Of a stretch of DNA of 64,000 nucleotides, positions 37,201 to 46,905 are shown one piece after another (the first letter of the stretch is position 1; each line of letters starts with the position of its first letter). The translations under genes and the position numbers were made by a program. This stretch comes from Hirundichthys speculiger (taxonomy: Eukaryota > Chordata > Actinopteri > Beloniformes > Exocoetidae). The DNA lies in assembly GCA_018398805.1 (NCBI GenBank), contig JAGFBZ010000703.1:124001-188000 (forward strand). The letters run 5' to 3'. The notes under the pieces are model-generated. The model had not been told where the DNA came from, ran no database searches, and was given only the letters and a program-made list of their open reading frames with translations.

Positions 37201-40200
37201 CTGTTTGCTTGTTACATCATAACAGTACACCGTTATTTAAACATCACATTTGGCACTCGCTTGCTCCACTGAGACTATTCACTAATATTTTCTTTTGGCC
37301 ACGAAGGACACCTTCACACATGCTTTTCATCCTGATAAAATTTCTACCATCTGTTTCTAACTGCTGGCTCAGACACCAATGGCTTCGATAATTCCTCATA
37401 CTTATTGGGGACCTCTTTTTGCAAAAGAAAAAAAAAAGGCCTAAATTTAGAGACTAGTTGTGGACAAATATAGTTTCCCCAACAGGGACAGGTCAAGGTA
37501 TGAGCCGAAGGACCAGGAAGACCCTCTGACCTTCTGAACTGCAGACAATGACACTACGTTCTTCAGCCACAGCTGCTCCAGAGAGGAACCCTGCGTGGAA
37601 AATAGGGGTGACCACACCCCCTAAAACCAGCTGCTATGAAGGGAGATGTAAAGAAGTGAGGTGCAAGGGTGCTTTCCAGCTGTCTTCCAGTGGTATTTTG
37701 ACCAAAGAAGACATTTAATTAGGAGTAAATTATAACTGAACTTTTGTGGAAAAAAGGCCATGTTGCCGTTTAGTCTGCTTCAGATAAAAAAAAGAGCCTC
37801 TTTTATCCAAGATCTTGATATAAAATCACACACTTGAACAGCAGACCTTATGTGTCAGAGGTTAATACTAAGTAGCCCTGACAGATGAATCAATTCTTTA
37901 GATTAAAAGTGCAAATTTTATTGATGCAATTAGAAAGTCGCGACGGTCGCGATTATTTATGCAGCTCAAAGGTAACATCTGGAACATTTTCTTACTCCCT
38001 GAGGTAACACAATGAACAAATATCTGTAAACGCACCATAGAAAACAGCACAGTGACTGTGCAGCGACAGAAGTAGCGCTGGTCCAGTTTTTAAAACCCCA
38101 AATCATTCAGCCCTAAGACAGTTTCCAGCTTCTACTGGTCATTCGCTGAGGACAGACAAGCATAAACACCAACAACGATGTATGTGCTATACGGAGGCCA
38201 TATGCACGTTTGTAGAATAATATAAATGGTCTTTTAACCTCCAACATGTTTATCTATAATGTTCTTCTTGAGCTCCCTAAACCATGTCCAGTGTGGTGAA
38301 CACAATAATACAAAACTACACAAATGTTTTCACCCTTTAAATGGGCTGAATGACTAACAAATTATTGAGGACACATGTGGTATTAATTCATTTTGAAGAA
38401 TCAGTCTGACGCATGCCTACAATGCAATGATTTACGGTCATTTCTTAGGACTACTGACAAATCTGTCCAGTTTATTTTAACAAACTCTTTGGTGCCAGGT
38501 TCTCTCCGTCACGTACTAAAGGCACGCAGGGTAGAGATGAGCCAATTCATTCACTTAATGTAAGAATGTGTCAGGATGAATGAAGAATTGTTGCAATGAA
38601 CAACATTTCTAACGACCGCCAGGATGGAAGAGAGAAATTAGGGACGGAGGAAGTCTGGCCAGAAATGTTGAAATTGCCTAAAAGATATTTCAGTGTCACG
38701 GGTGCACAGCACTGGTTTTACGGCCGGCCCACCCCTCCACCAGCGTCTATTTCTGCCTGCTGCAGAAGTGGGGTCTAGAATGCTGAGCATGTCGGGGGTG
38801 GGGGTTGGGGTGGGGGTGGGGGTGGGGGTCCTGTCTGGAGTTCCTGTAAGTCTCCTATAACACCACGGCCACCCACCGACCGCCACGCCCTCTTCTGCCC
38901 AGTGACTCACAAACCCCACCAGAAATTCATTTTCGTTTTGACATAATTTCAACTGGTTAGAAGCTCAAAACCACATTTGAGCTCTTCAGTATGAATAACA
39001 GGATAACAATGACAAACTCATTTCTGACAAAAGCTGCTGCTTTTTTTTCCACACAGAAAACGTTGCAGCGTTCCTTGAGACACACATGCCTGAGATATCT
39101 TTTCCTTGAACTTCAAGTAGCTGTTTTTGATCAAAATAGTTAAAGGATTCGGTCATACGTTCAGATACGCTCCTAGTAAAGTTTTACACTAACTTATGTT
39201 GCCTTCAGACGTCTGATGGAAACATTCAGATTAAACGGCGAACGCGGCGCTGACTCCATAAGGTTGAGATCAGGGCTCTGTGGGGGCCGGACCATCTGTT
39301 GCAAGACTCCCTGTTCGAGCAGATAGTTCTTCATGACAGACTGTATGTTTGGAGTTGTTGTCACGCTGCCGTGATATATTTTAAAGTTAGAGGCGAGGCG
39401 TGTCCCAGGCGGTACAAACTCAAACATCACAAGACCTAAAACCCTCTGCACAGAACTGGACATTAGAAATAATTCCTATCACTAGTTAGTGCATAATAGT
39501 TCTGGTTTTCCATAAATATAACCAAAACTAAAGATGGTGTGATAAAGTCTTGGAAACAGAGCCTGTCAGCATAAAGCCAAAGGTCAAACTTGTTAACCTA
39601 ACCCGAAATAAGATTTTATATTAAATCCAAATCAAGGATAATGGCAAGTAAAAAAAACTTGCACAGCTGGAGAAAAAAACCCTTTAAGCCAAACAATGCA
39701 AGGAAAAACTCCACTTGAAGAGGAAGAAACCTTGAGCAGGACCTGGATAATAAGGGGGGACCTTCCTGCCGAAGGCCAGCCGGGTAAAGAAAGAAAAAGA
39801 GAGGATGAAGGACAGAGAGAGGATGAAGGACAGAGAGAGGAGAGCACACAAGTTATTTATCTCTTTATTTAATCGCACTTTTTGTAAAAATCTTCTCAAG
39901 CACATGTGATGTGCCAAATGTAGCCTGCCTATGAGGAGACCTTCAGATCACACATGTCTAGTTTAATGAGCTTATTATTATTAAAATCTGAAAAAAAGCA
40001 TGGAAACTAGTATTTCCCCAGTGTTTCTTTTCATGGTACTGTGGTGATTATAGAAAATAGTTTCCTCTTTGTGTGTATGTTATGAATTTCAACAATATCC
40101 ATTATCTGAAGAAAGAATGTTACAGAAAAATAGGCCCCTATTATCCTCATACCTTTGCTGTATTCATGCACATTAAAATGGGGTTTTGCCTCAGCCTGTA

Positions 40201-42397
40201 ATGCACACACATCCAACTTCCATCTAAACTTTAAAAAAAAAAAAACTTTCACTTCTTCTCTTCAGCTGCAAAACTCCACCGACTGGTCCAAACATTACCA
40301 CAGACATTTTCACATGTCATTAAGAACGTTAAGACAAAAGGTCAATAATATTATAATGTATTTATATTCTGTGTGTGTGGCAGGATGTACCCTGCAGGCC
40401 CGATGGCATTATCTATAAGACAAGCAAACCCAACGACGAGCGCAGTAGAATCACAGCGTAATAGTGGCCACCCAATTACCGTAAAATTGTGCTATTTTTA
40501 TCAGCTAAGTGACAGATACGTGGTGCGTTTGGGGCTTTTTTGCAGACGCAACCACTTCCAGTAAAGAAAGCAACGCACCAAAACAAGCATCATTCATCTT
40601 AGGCCATCTTCTAGTCTGCAGAGAACCATGCTGCTACTGCGATGCTGCAGAAAGTAAATCAAATAGCTCCAAAGCAAAGAAGCTACACATCTGTCCCTTC
40701 ATGGCGAAAGATCTCTCTGCACACAGAAGATGGAAGGCACTGATTTGGCGTGAAAGGAAGGATAAAATGGGGAAGAATGCGGATCTGCTGAGGCTCATTT
40801 CGACGAGGACAAGATGAGCACGGACAGCTGCAGGAGTGGGGGGGGGTTCAGTCTACTTTGACTGGAACGACCAGAGAAAGGCACAGAGCTGCACAGCCCT
40901 GGATGAACGAGTGCTGCCGTGATCTACGTCATGATCTGCGGTGCGTGGGTAGCCTCTGCTGAACATCTGGAGCTGCGGCGCAATAATCCAGGTTAGAAAT
41001 ACATCTCTGACACGGCTCTCGCCAAAGAAAACTTGACTGATCATATTTCACGCCAGCTAAAATAAATACAACTAACACTTGGACCCCCAATGTGGTCAAA
41101 TGTCAAAAAATAAAGATCTTTTTTTTTTTTTTTTTTTTAATAATCAGTCGATACCCAAAGCCCATGTATCGTAGTCAGTATCAAAAAGACCATGAATATC
41201 ATGTTCTTCACAGTGGACTTACTTTTCTGAAACATTTCAAACATGAACTATCCATAATAAAAAAAAAAAACTGGGCTGAGCTGATGAACAGAGGACAATT
41301 AGCTCTCCCCCAACCCTCGTATTTAGTGATCTAACACCTGAAATGGGCTTTCAGTAAAATAATCCATTGTCCTACAAACAATGCGAGCAAGCATCATTGT
41401 TAAAACCTGAAGTGTCCCACTTTTACACTGAACAAGAGCCCAGAATCAAAGTGTAGAGAAATGAGGGAGATGTTCGAGAACAAACTGAGACTGTGCAGCA
41501 GCTCGAGAAGAGTAAAAAATGAAAGAGAGAAGGGAAAAAGAAAAGAAAAAAAACTCCCAGTTTCCATGATACATTAGCCCAAAACAGAGCTCTGACTCAC
41601 CAAATGGAAACCACCATATAATTCACCACCACTCTCTCTCTCTCTCTCTCTCTCTTTCTCACTCACTCACTCACTCACACACACACACAGACACGCACGC
41701 GCACGCACACTGTTGGGTGGAGGATGTAATCCAAACAAAGCTTTTCTCCAGACCCAGTAGTTCTTCACGGCGGACGCACAAACCTGCTAACTTACCCAAA
41801 CTAACCCAAACTAACCCATGCTGTTTGTTTGAAGCTGCGTGTTTTATCACAGAAAAAAAGCTGTGAAGAGTTTTTTTTTTTTTTCAATTTTTTTTTTGGA
41901 ACCACGCCTGGCATTAAAACATGAAGTGAATTTCTTTTTTTTTTGTCGTAGGGCGCATTTATTTATTTAGATCAGACTTGTCTCCACGCTTTCGAAGGCA
42001 ATGCGTAGTTACGTAAATTAATGACGCGTCACGCCTCTCAGGGGATAATGAGGTTCTCCTAATTTCACAACCATAACCTCTAGTGGTAAAATTAAACATT
42101 TTGTGTTAACGGTTACAAATACAAGCATATATATATATATACACATATATATGTAAATATATATACACCCATGTTTGACGGCCTGACGTCACATTTTTAA
42201 ATCTACTAAAATAGTGAGGCGTGAGTGGATATTGTTGCCTCGTTCATTCATAACGGACCGCAGTCGAAACAAACAACCCGTTAACGAGTGAGGAGAAGCG
42301 GGCGGACGTGTAAAGAAACAAGGCTGCTCACCCAGAAGATGAAGTTGAAGAAGAAAAGCAAGTACTTGATGCATTTGGTGCAACCTTCGACTCCCAT
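14047..42397 (-). CDS. cd81: CD81 tetraspanin, eight coding exons
   Basis: Exons in transcript order: 42332-42397, 29224-29338, 17600-17697, 16734-16808, 15914-16030, 15393-15488, 14464-14547 and 14047-14109. All introns are GT-AG and the joined frame is 714 bp (237 residues plus stop), one residue longer than human CD81. The protein has four membrane segments (about residues 12-34, 62-84, 89-112 and 203-225), a small extracellular loop after VALWLRHD and a large loop at about 113-202. The large loop has the tetraspanin CCG at 160-162 plus Cys183 and Cys191, the four cysteines of the CD81 disulfide pattern. The start [15 protein letters not shown] and the end [10 protein letters not shown] are CD81 hallmarks. 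CD81 organises tetraspanin microdomains with integrins and other partners at the plasma membrane. The ATG sits in a strong ACCATGG context. No lesion was found. Which teleost paralogue (a or b) it is cannot be decided here. Confidence 0.97.
14464..14547 (-). CDS. cd81: cd81 coding exon 7
   Basis: Codes residues 190-217: the fourth loop cysteine ([15 protein letters not shown]), then most of membrane segment 4 ([13 protein letters not shown]). The acceptor is CCCAG and the donor GTGAGA. Confidence 0.97.
15393..15488 (-). CDS. cd81: cd81 coding exon 6
   Basis: Codes residues 158-189, including the LNCCG signature and the third loop cysteine in TDICPKQ. This is the variable head region of the loop. 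The acceptor is TTTCAG and the donor GTAAGT. Confidence 0.95.
15914..16030 (-). CDS. cd81: cd81 coding exon 5
   Basis: Codes residues 119-157, helices A and B of the large extracellular loop ([16 protein letters not shown] to VLKVFHET). The loop is the most divergent part of the protein, as expected. The acceptor is CTCAG and the donor GTACGA. Confidence 0.95.
16734..16808 (-). CDS. cd81: cd81 coding exon 4
   Basis: Codes residues 94-118: membrane segment 3 ([20 protein letters not shown]) and the start of the large loop (MHKDT). The exon is exactly 75 bp, bounded by CTGCAG and GTAAGC. Confidence 0.97.
17600..17697 (-). CDS. cd81: cd81 coding exon 3
   Basis: Codes residues 61-93: membrane segment 2 ([20 protein letters not shown]) and the inner loop [12 protein letters not shown]. 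The acceptor is TTCCAG and the donor GTGAGT. Confidence 0.97.
20833..21570 (+). mobile_element. Inverted-repeat element with Myb/SANT remnant, copy 1
   Basis: The left end is GTGCGTTTACATGGGA and the right end ATGATG-type TTACATGATG in inverse form (CATCATGTAACCGC on the plus strand). Many copies of AATTCCGAATTAAA are spread near both ends. In the middle, 21177-21330 translates to [18 protein letters not shown], then [18 protein letters not shown] and ATQVKNKW, the last helix pattern of a Myb/SANT-like domain, as carried by Harbinger-type transposons (family knowledge). An inverted sister copy is at 26850-27582. Confidence 0.75.
22181..22210 (+). repeat. Poly(A) run
   Basis: About 30 uninterrupted A residues. 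No retroposed gene body was recognised upstream. Confidence 0.9.
22557..22922 (+). mobile_element. 366-bp TA-flanked MITE, copy 1
   Basis: The ends are CAGTCATGGAAAAAATTGTT and its inverse, AATCATTTTTTCCATGACTG, with TA on both sides. A near-identical copy of exactly the same length and orientation lies at 46356-46721. It has no coding frame. Ends and TA target fit Tc1/mariner-type mobilisation. Confidence 0.85.
25606..25670 (+). repeat. G-rich (GGGGGT)n tract and G10 run
   Basis: Runs of five G separated by single T or TG at 25607-25632 are followed by G5 and G10 at 25654-25670. At least four G-tracts in short range allow a G-quadruplex on the plus strand (inference). Confidence 0.8.
26850..27582 (-). 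mobile_element. Inverted-repeat element with Myb/SANT remnant, copy 2
   Basis: This is the reverse-complement relative of 20833-21570: it starts CGGTTACATGATG and ends GGAATTAAACTTCCCATGTA followed by AATGCAC. The middle retains the complement of the same coding remnant (27115-27225), but about 20 bp are missing between GCCGCTACAAC and TGTTTCCTGCC relative to copy 1. Confidence 0.75.
27755..28543. mobile_element. hAT-type element with 8-bp TSD
   Basis: The 789 bp element has ends CAGTGTTATCCC and GCCCAACACTG, and is flanked by TGTGTTAC at 27747-27754 and 28544-28551. Subterminal GAACTAGTTC motifs recur at both ends. Near the middle is a perfect hairpin with 19-bp arms (28095-28113 and 28124-28142). 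No intact transposase is present. Confidence 0.85.
29224..29338 (-). CDS. cd81: cd81 coding exon 2
   Basis: Codes residues 23-60: [16 protein letters not shown] completes membrane segment 1, followed by the small loop [20 protein letters not shown]. The acceptor is TTGCAG and the donor GTACGT. It ends after the first base of a codon. Confidence 0.96.
29860..30048. mobile_element. Short MITE with CAGCGTTCCCC ends
   Basis: The segment begins CAGCGTTCCCCAATCC and ends GGAACTGGGGAACACT, an inverted pair. Its interior (GTAGCAGGGAAACATCT, then GGAACATGCAGGGCAGCAGC) resembles the MITE at 56305-56528. No clear 8-bp duplication was found, so the edges are approximate. Confidence 0.6.
31489..32027. 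mobile_element. Inverted-repeat element with central palindrome
   Basis: The left end AACCCTCAATCTCAACCCTC (31489-31508) is matched by its exact inverse complement at 32008-32027. Inside lies a perfect 62-bp palindrome (31845-31906) followed by another copy of its half (31908-31928). No transposase frame or clear target duplication was seen, so the superfamily is undetermined. Confidence 0.6.
32245..32849 (+). mobile_element. hAT-type element carrying a MADF exon
   Basis: The ends are AAGGGATGCACATGG and its inverse, TTTTGTGCATCCCTA-like (GTGCATCCCTA). The flanks are GTTTGGAC at 32237-32244 and 32850-32857, an 8-bp duplication. Inside is a frame that reads as a MADF domain (next entry). At 605 bp it cannot hold a transposase and is a deleted derivative. 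Confidence 0.85.
32401..32590 (+). pseudogene. MADF (Myb/SANT-like) domain exon in transposon
   Basis: The frame reads [18 protein letters not shown], then [20 protein letters not shown] and [14 protein letters not shown] before TAG. This is the MADF pattern: a basic helix ending in P-x-LYD, a central SWREIA helix and a C-terminal KKWKN recognition helix. MADF proteins bind DNA and in fish occur in transposon-encoded proteins. A GTAAGT directly after the KDTF codons could be a splice donor, suggesting this was the first exon of a longer gene whose remainder was lost. The frame extends upstream to an ATG at 32345. Confidence 0.75.
33830..34312. mobile_element. Possible DNA element with GGC(T/C)GA ends
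   Basis: The left GGCTGATCTATGCTTCTGC and right ATATAAGTCGGCC are rough inverse complements, and GCTACG/CGTAGC motifs recur inside. No clear duplication is visible, so the limits and family are tentative. Confidence 0.4.
36504..37092. mobile_element. TA-flanked element with CAGTGGTACCTC ends
   Basis: The ends are CAGTGGTACCTCTACTTACG and the inverse CGTAAGTTGAGGTACCACTG, 20-plus bp, flanked by TA (36502-36503, 37093-37094). The ends resemble pogo/Tigger-type termini (recalled). An internal direct duplication, TTGGCTATC(G/A)CTCAGCATCT, lies at about 36690-36760. No transposase remains. Confidence 0.8.
38794..38829 (+). repeat. G-rich (GGGGGT)n tract
   Basis: Five or more G-tracts separated by single T or TT in 36 bp, the same motif as at 25606 in intron 2. 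The tract could form a G-quadruplex on the plus (cd81 template) strand. Confidence 0.85.
39254..39340 (-). pseudogene. Tc1-family transposase remnant
   Basis: The minus frame contains [14 protein letters not shown], then [12 protein letters not shown]. PQSPDLNxxE is the conserved block around the third catalytic residue (Glu) of the DD34E transposases of Tc1-type elements. The expected Trp before PPQSPDLN is replaced by Arg. The frame is uninterrupted for only 89 codons and no inverted termini were found. Confidence 0.65.
39690..39840 (+). repeat. Fragment of the dispersed teleost repeat
   Basis: The phrase GGAAAAACTCCACTTGAAGA, then GGAAGAAACCTTGAGCAGGA and ACCTTCCTGCCGAAGGCC, belongs to a very common fish repeat, followed by two copies of GAGAGAGGATGAAGGACA. 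Ends are missing. Confidence 0.5.
41631..41702. repeat. Compound (CT)n-(ACTC)n-(AC)n microsatellite
   Basis: About 28 bp of CT, then four ACTC units, then AC repeats ending in ACGC variants. Confidence 0.95.
42126..42166. repeat. (TA)n tract
   Basis: Three TA-repeat blocks separated by ACAC and GTAA. Confidence 0.9.
42332..42397 (-). CDS. cd81: cd81 coding exon 1
   Basis: Codes residues 1-22, starting MGVEGCTKC with cysteines near the inner membrane face that are palmitoylation sites in this family. The donor is GTGAGC directly after the TGG codon (phase 0). Confidence 0.97.
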
Positions 42398-42690
42398 GGT
42401 GGTCCGTTAAACAGTTCAGTCGGTACAGAGCTCACGAGACGGCGACGGCGGAGGGCGTATAACGGTGCTGGATCCCAACTGGAAACACTGGCTTCCGATG
42501 GTGAAAGAAGAAGGCAACACCCAACCGAACCCCTCCTCCTCCTCCTCTTCCCCTCCTCCTCCTCCTCCCGCCTTCTCCTCGTCCTCGTCCTCGCCCCGCC
42601 CTCTCTAACGGTAATATCTTTACTGTGAGATTGACAGACAGAAAACTTGACCAATCAGGGTGGAGGACGCTGCAACGGCCGTTGCTAAGG
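42398..42690 (-). promoter_or_regulatory. cd81: cd81 promoter and 5' UTR region
   Basis: Directly upstream of the ATG the sequence is locally GC-rich with CpGs, a GGA/GAG-rich stretch on the sense strand (complement of 42530-42590) and a GC box (complement of CCCCGCCC, 42594-42601). Further up lie a CCAAT motif at 42651-42655 (an inverted CCAAT box relative to the gene) and the palindrome GCAACGGCCGTTGC at 42672-42685. There is no obvious TATA box, as is usual for a broadly expressed gene. The transcription start is not determinable. Confidence 0.5.
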
Positions 42691-43254
42691 AAATAGACAT
42701 GCGTGTTATTATATCTGCAATTTATTATGATTTATTATGATTTTCAAAAAAATAAAAGAAACAAGAATCAAATGACAAATGTATAATGAGCCAGTCTGAG
42801 ATATTTTATTCAATCCTATGTGGGACTGTAATTAAAAAAAAAAAAAAAAAAACGCTTAAATAACAGATAGGATTTAACCATCAGCAGAGCTATAAACTTA
42901 TTTCTTTTACAATGAAAACATAATTTATAAATTATAAAAGTTGGTCAGCTGTGCAGGACCTCTCCAGTTAAAAAAAAAACACGACAAAAAAAAAATCTCA
43001 GATCACGTGACCCCATTGGTCTGTACAGAGAGCTCTTGAAGCCTACTTTTTTCTGAAAATGCAGGATGTTGCAAAGGGGCAGAACTAACAGTGCTGTGAA
43101 GCCGGATGAAATATTCTCACCAGTCAGCTGACTTAGCCTGGCTGGGTTAACTTCTGCCAACCCAGAGTAATAATTTATTGCTTGTTTTTTTTTTTTTCTT
43201 TCATTTTTTTTGAACATCCTTATTACTGAAGTGTCATCCACTATGAAACAAGCA

Positions 43255-43297
43255 CTACTGGGCCTTGGCTCCCACTGTTGGAGCCAAGGCCCAGTAG
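43255..43297. repeat. Perfect hairpin, 18-bp arms
   Basis: CTACTGGGCCTTGGCTCC (43255-43272) is followed by a 7-base loop and its exact inverse complement (43280-43297). A third related segment, GGGCCTTGGCTCCCACAGTG, follows at about 43310, so the region is a cluster of inverted and direct repeats. Confidence 0.9.
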
Positions 43298-45569
43298 CAC
43301 TTGTTTCTGGGCCTTGGCTCCCACAGTGGAGCTCCAAGGCTGAACTGGGTGTGACAGGAAGTCCCACTGGAGGAGGGAGGCTGGCCGCAGAAGCCGAGGC
43401 CCACTGTTGAGCTCCGCTGCAGGGGGGCTGATTGACTGCAGGTCCCACAATAATTCTGCTTGGAAGATCTTGATCTTGATCTTTATCATGATCTTAATCT
43501 TGATCTTAATCTTAATCTTGGAAGAGTGCTGAAATTATTCTCTTAAAACTCTTCCAAGTGGGGAAGAGTCTAGGCTGGGATCTGCAGTCAATCATCCCAG
43601 CCACCGGCCTTCACAGCCGGACCTCCGGTGTTAAATGCTGTTTCGGTGGCTACATGAAATGACTGCTGCTGTTAGCATGCTTAAGCTAGGCTAAGCTTCA
43701 TACGTCAGACCCTTCCAGACCAACCACAGCCATTGAAGCTGGGGTATTAGTACGCTTAGCACAACACACACGCACAAGAAAACAAATATGACTATTCTCT
43801 GTTATTTGCAGCCCAGAATTCAATCCTAACCCCCTGCGGTTGTCATGGATGTGAACTCTAACTATAGAGACAAAAACCTGCAAAGGTGAGCATTTTAACA
43901 TGGGGGTCAAAGGAGATTTGCTCTGTTTTTGAGCCAACACCTATTGGTCAGCAGAGGAACTGCAACAAAATTGAAAATTTCCTGGTTGGTCTTCAACCCT
44001 GAAGTGAGAATGTTGGTGTTTGGTTTTAACCCTCCCTACATCTGGGAAGAAGCCAAACCAGGAAGTGACACAACATGTGTAACCTCTTGGCTGAAGAAGC
44101 CGGGAGCCACAGCAGCTCATACAAGGACCCTTTCAAGTAGCAGTCTGCTGAAACGTTTAGTCAATCATCCCACGACTGGCAGGCTGTCAGGCAGTTAGCT
44201 TCCCCGACAGCGCTGCGTGTACGCAGGGGTAGACGGCTAGCAGGTTCCAGCACAGCTCCGCTGGTCGTTTCAGCTCTGGCAGCACTCACTTCAGATGTCG
44301 TGCAATAGCCACACTTGAATATGTTTGTACAGATTTTGTCTAAATGAACGTAAAGTAATGTTAATTATCATCCTGGGTTAATATAAGATAAGTCACCAAA
44401 GCCAAAGTAGCAAACCACAACAGTTGGGGGTGTTCCTGCCTGTTTCTCAGAGCTCCTTGCTCCATTCTTCAACAGGCCTTCAAATTTGCTCTTCAAATTC
44501 GCTCTGTAGAAAGTTCTGGGTGATGTCACCAGAGAGTTTGTTTCATTCATAAGTACATTAATAGTTACAGCCAACGTAAATGTGCTTGTTTTAGCTGTCT
44601 TTCTCTTGAATTTACTTGACTAGGACTTCTCTGTCTACTCATGGTTTCATTGCATCATTCACTTGAATTGAGCTACTTCTGCAGTTAAGAACAGACAAAA
44701 CAAGGAAGCGTGATTTCACAACAGTCTAAAAAAAATGTCCGGAAGGTCAGTTATTTTTGTGTGTAATACAAAAAAAAAAAACCTTAAATATTTGTAGTGT
44801 TAAAGTTTAAACTATAAGAAAAATATGCCTGTGAACATTTCTGAATATGTAGAAAAGATTTATTTGTTGAAGGGGCTGCTGTTTTTCATAAAATGATTTA
44901 AAAATAAATCCTTATGTCAAAGTTCTGATGAAATGTCTTGGACATGCTTTGGTCAAAATACACACTCACAGGTACAGGAACAGATAAGACGTGGGACCTC
45001 GTCCACATGTTGTTGGGAGAAGAGGAGAGTTAACGTGGAGAACTTACTATTCTACTGGTCACTGGTTAGTAAAATTATTGTTCTGCTTATTTAATAAGCA
45101 GTTTTTTTCTTGTGCATTTTGGTACAAATATTGTGCTGAACATCAATAGGAAACTTGGTCTCAGCTGTACTGCTCTTCAATACGAGGAAAGAATCATCTT
45201 TAAAAAGTAATTGTGTTGACGTTGATAAGCATACAATGTGTTATAAAAGTCTGGATGTGTCTTATACTGTTTATTCAAACAAACAAGCCATAGGTGTATC
45301 TAATGTTGAAATAATTACTGCAGTGGATTTACTTGTATATGGTGTCTGACTCCGTAGGTGGACCCCAGTATTTTTTCAATGATGGCATGGAGGAAGAAAA
45401 GGTAGCAATTCTCAGGAATGAACTGCAGGATGATGTTAACAAGAAAAGTGTGATGTAGTTTCTGAATGACAAACCATTAATTATGAACTGAGCATATACT
45501 ACCAGGTCAGGGTGGCAAGAAGAAAACAAGATCATATCTGATCAGTTGCATCAGATGAAGCTCAGTATT

Positions 45570-45690
45570 CCTCCATCCATCCATTCATCTTCTAGGCCTA
45601 TTTTTTCTTTTCAGGGTCACAGGACGTATTCTGGAGCCCATCCCAGCTGTCTTCTGGTGAAAGGCAGGGGTACACCTTAGAAAGGGTCAA
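45570..45690 (+). repeat. Fragment of a dispersed fish repeat
   Basis: CCATCCATCCATTCATCTTC, TTTTCAGGGTCACAGGACG and GGAGCCCATCCCAGCTGTC are consecutive landmarks of a very abundant teleost repeat. Confidence 0.6.
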
Positions 45691-46355
45691 TATTCTTAAT
45701 TCAAAGTTAACTTAATCTTTAAGCATATTATAAAGAGAGAAATTGATCCATAGAGTTGATAAGATTCAGGTTTTTTGAGATTTCTTCTTCTTCTACACAT
45801 GGAACAACAGCTCATAAATGGAGTGAATAAGGGAGTACGACGGCCATCCTGTTGCACATTTTCTGTAGCACCTCTAGGGGGAGTAAGTGACTGTGCTATG
45901 TGTTGTGCTCCTTCCTTTATGGTAGCAGGGATTATTGCATGTTTGTACAGTATGTCTGCATGTTTGGGGATTAGTACTTGATAGCAGCATGTAAAGGCAG
46001 TTAAAATACAGGTAGAATAACCTGAAAATACCGGGTTTGTAGCTTACAATAAATATAATTCCTCAGAATTCCCACACAGTGTCTAGCATGCAAATAACAT
46101 TTATTAACACCATTTATGAGACCTCCATCAGGGAAACAATCTTGTGACAATCAGGAGACATCTTAAATTAAAAGTGGCATTAAGCGCAAAGACAATCATG
46201 TTCTCCAACTGTTACAAGGCCAAAACACTGGGTGTGAGGCAAGACGCTGCATCATGTTATCCACTGCTCTTCCTACCCTGATGCTCCCATCCCTCTGGAA
46301 CTGGGTAAATCATCAGAAATCACAACCTTTTCCCATTACACCAGCGTTCAATATA

Positions 46356-46721
46356 CAGTCATGGAAAAAATTATTAGACCACCATTTTTTCTTCACTTTC
46401 TTGTTTATTTTAATACCTGGTACCACTAAACGTCATCATGTGACTAAAACAGACAGAAAAGAAAACACTGAATGCATAAAAGCAGTGTTTTTGGCAGTAC
46501 AACACCATAGTTATTGATGTAAAAACTTAAGTGATTTAGGTTATAATCAAGAAAACCATGGAAAATGGTAAGATATCAGCTCTTAAATAAAACTCTTATG
46601 AGCAATCTTTGTGGTTATCGTTATGTTTGTCCAAACAAATGTACCTTTAGTTGTACCAGGCATTAAAATGAACAAGAAACTGAAGAAAACAAGGGTGGTC
46701 TAATAATTTTTTCCATGACTG
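46356..46721 (+). mobile_element. 366-bp TA-flanked MITE, copy 2
   Basis: Same length, orientation and ends as 22557-22922, differing at only a handful of positions (for example CAACACCATAG versus CAACGCCATAG). It is flanked by TA on both sides. The close identity implies recent amplification of both copies. Confidence 0.85.
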
Positions 46722-46905
46722 TATATGCTATCTGGCAAAATGAATAGCCTCACGGACTTATAGTTTTATGAAGGCTACACAGCTGTTTAGTTCCAATACC
46801 TCGACTTTTCTTCACACTGTTTGTGTAAAATGCTCTTATTTTCACTTTCATAGGTTAATTTGCTTTGATTGGATTTTGTTAAAAATATATCTCTGATCAG
46901 GATCA

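Larger units (their letters stand above)
29339..42331 (-). other. cd81 intron 1
   Basis: A 13 kb first intron with the MADF-bearing hAT element (32245-32849), a palindrome-bearing element (31489-32027), a TA-flanked element (36504-37092), a Tc1 transposase remnant (39254-39340), a G-rich tract (38794-38829) and CT/CA and TA microsatellites. No other exon was recognised. Long stretches such as 34600-36480 and 40000-41600 hold nothing I can assign. Confidence 0.7.
42700..46350. other. Intergenic between cd81 and tph1
   Basis: Contains a polyA run at about 42834-42852, a hairpin-rich segment near 43255-43345, ATCTTG-type short repeats at 43470-43518 and a dispersed repeat fragment at 45570-45690. 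No gene is supported. Confidence 0.5.

Noticed and set aside
38638..38952. 104-codon minus frame with (PT)n
   Set aside because: The Pro-Thr repeats come from the GGGGGT tract, and the remainder has no family resemblance.
42328..42654. 108-codon minus frame over the cd81 start
   Set aside because: It is in a different frame from the cd81 protein and consists of Arg/Glu runs from the GGA-rich 5' UTR.
42945..43448. 167-codon minus frame near the hairpin cluster
   Set aside because: Its repetitive content (SGPWLQQW-like) follows the local inverted repeats, and there is no family match.
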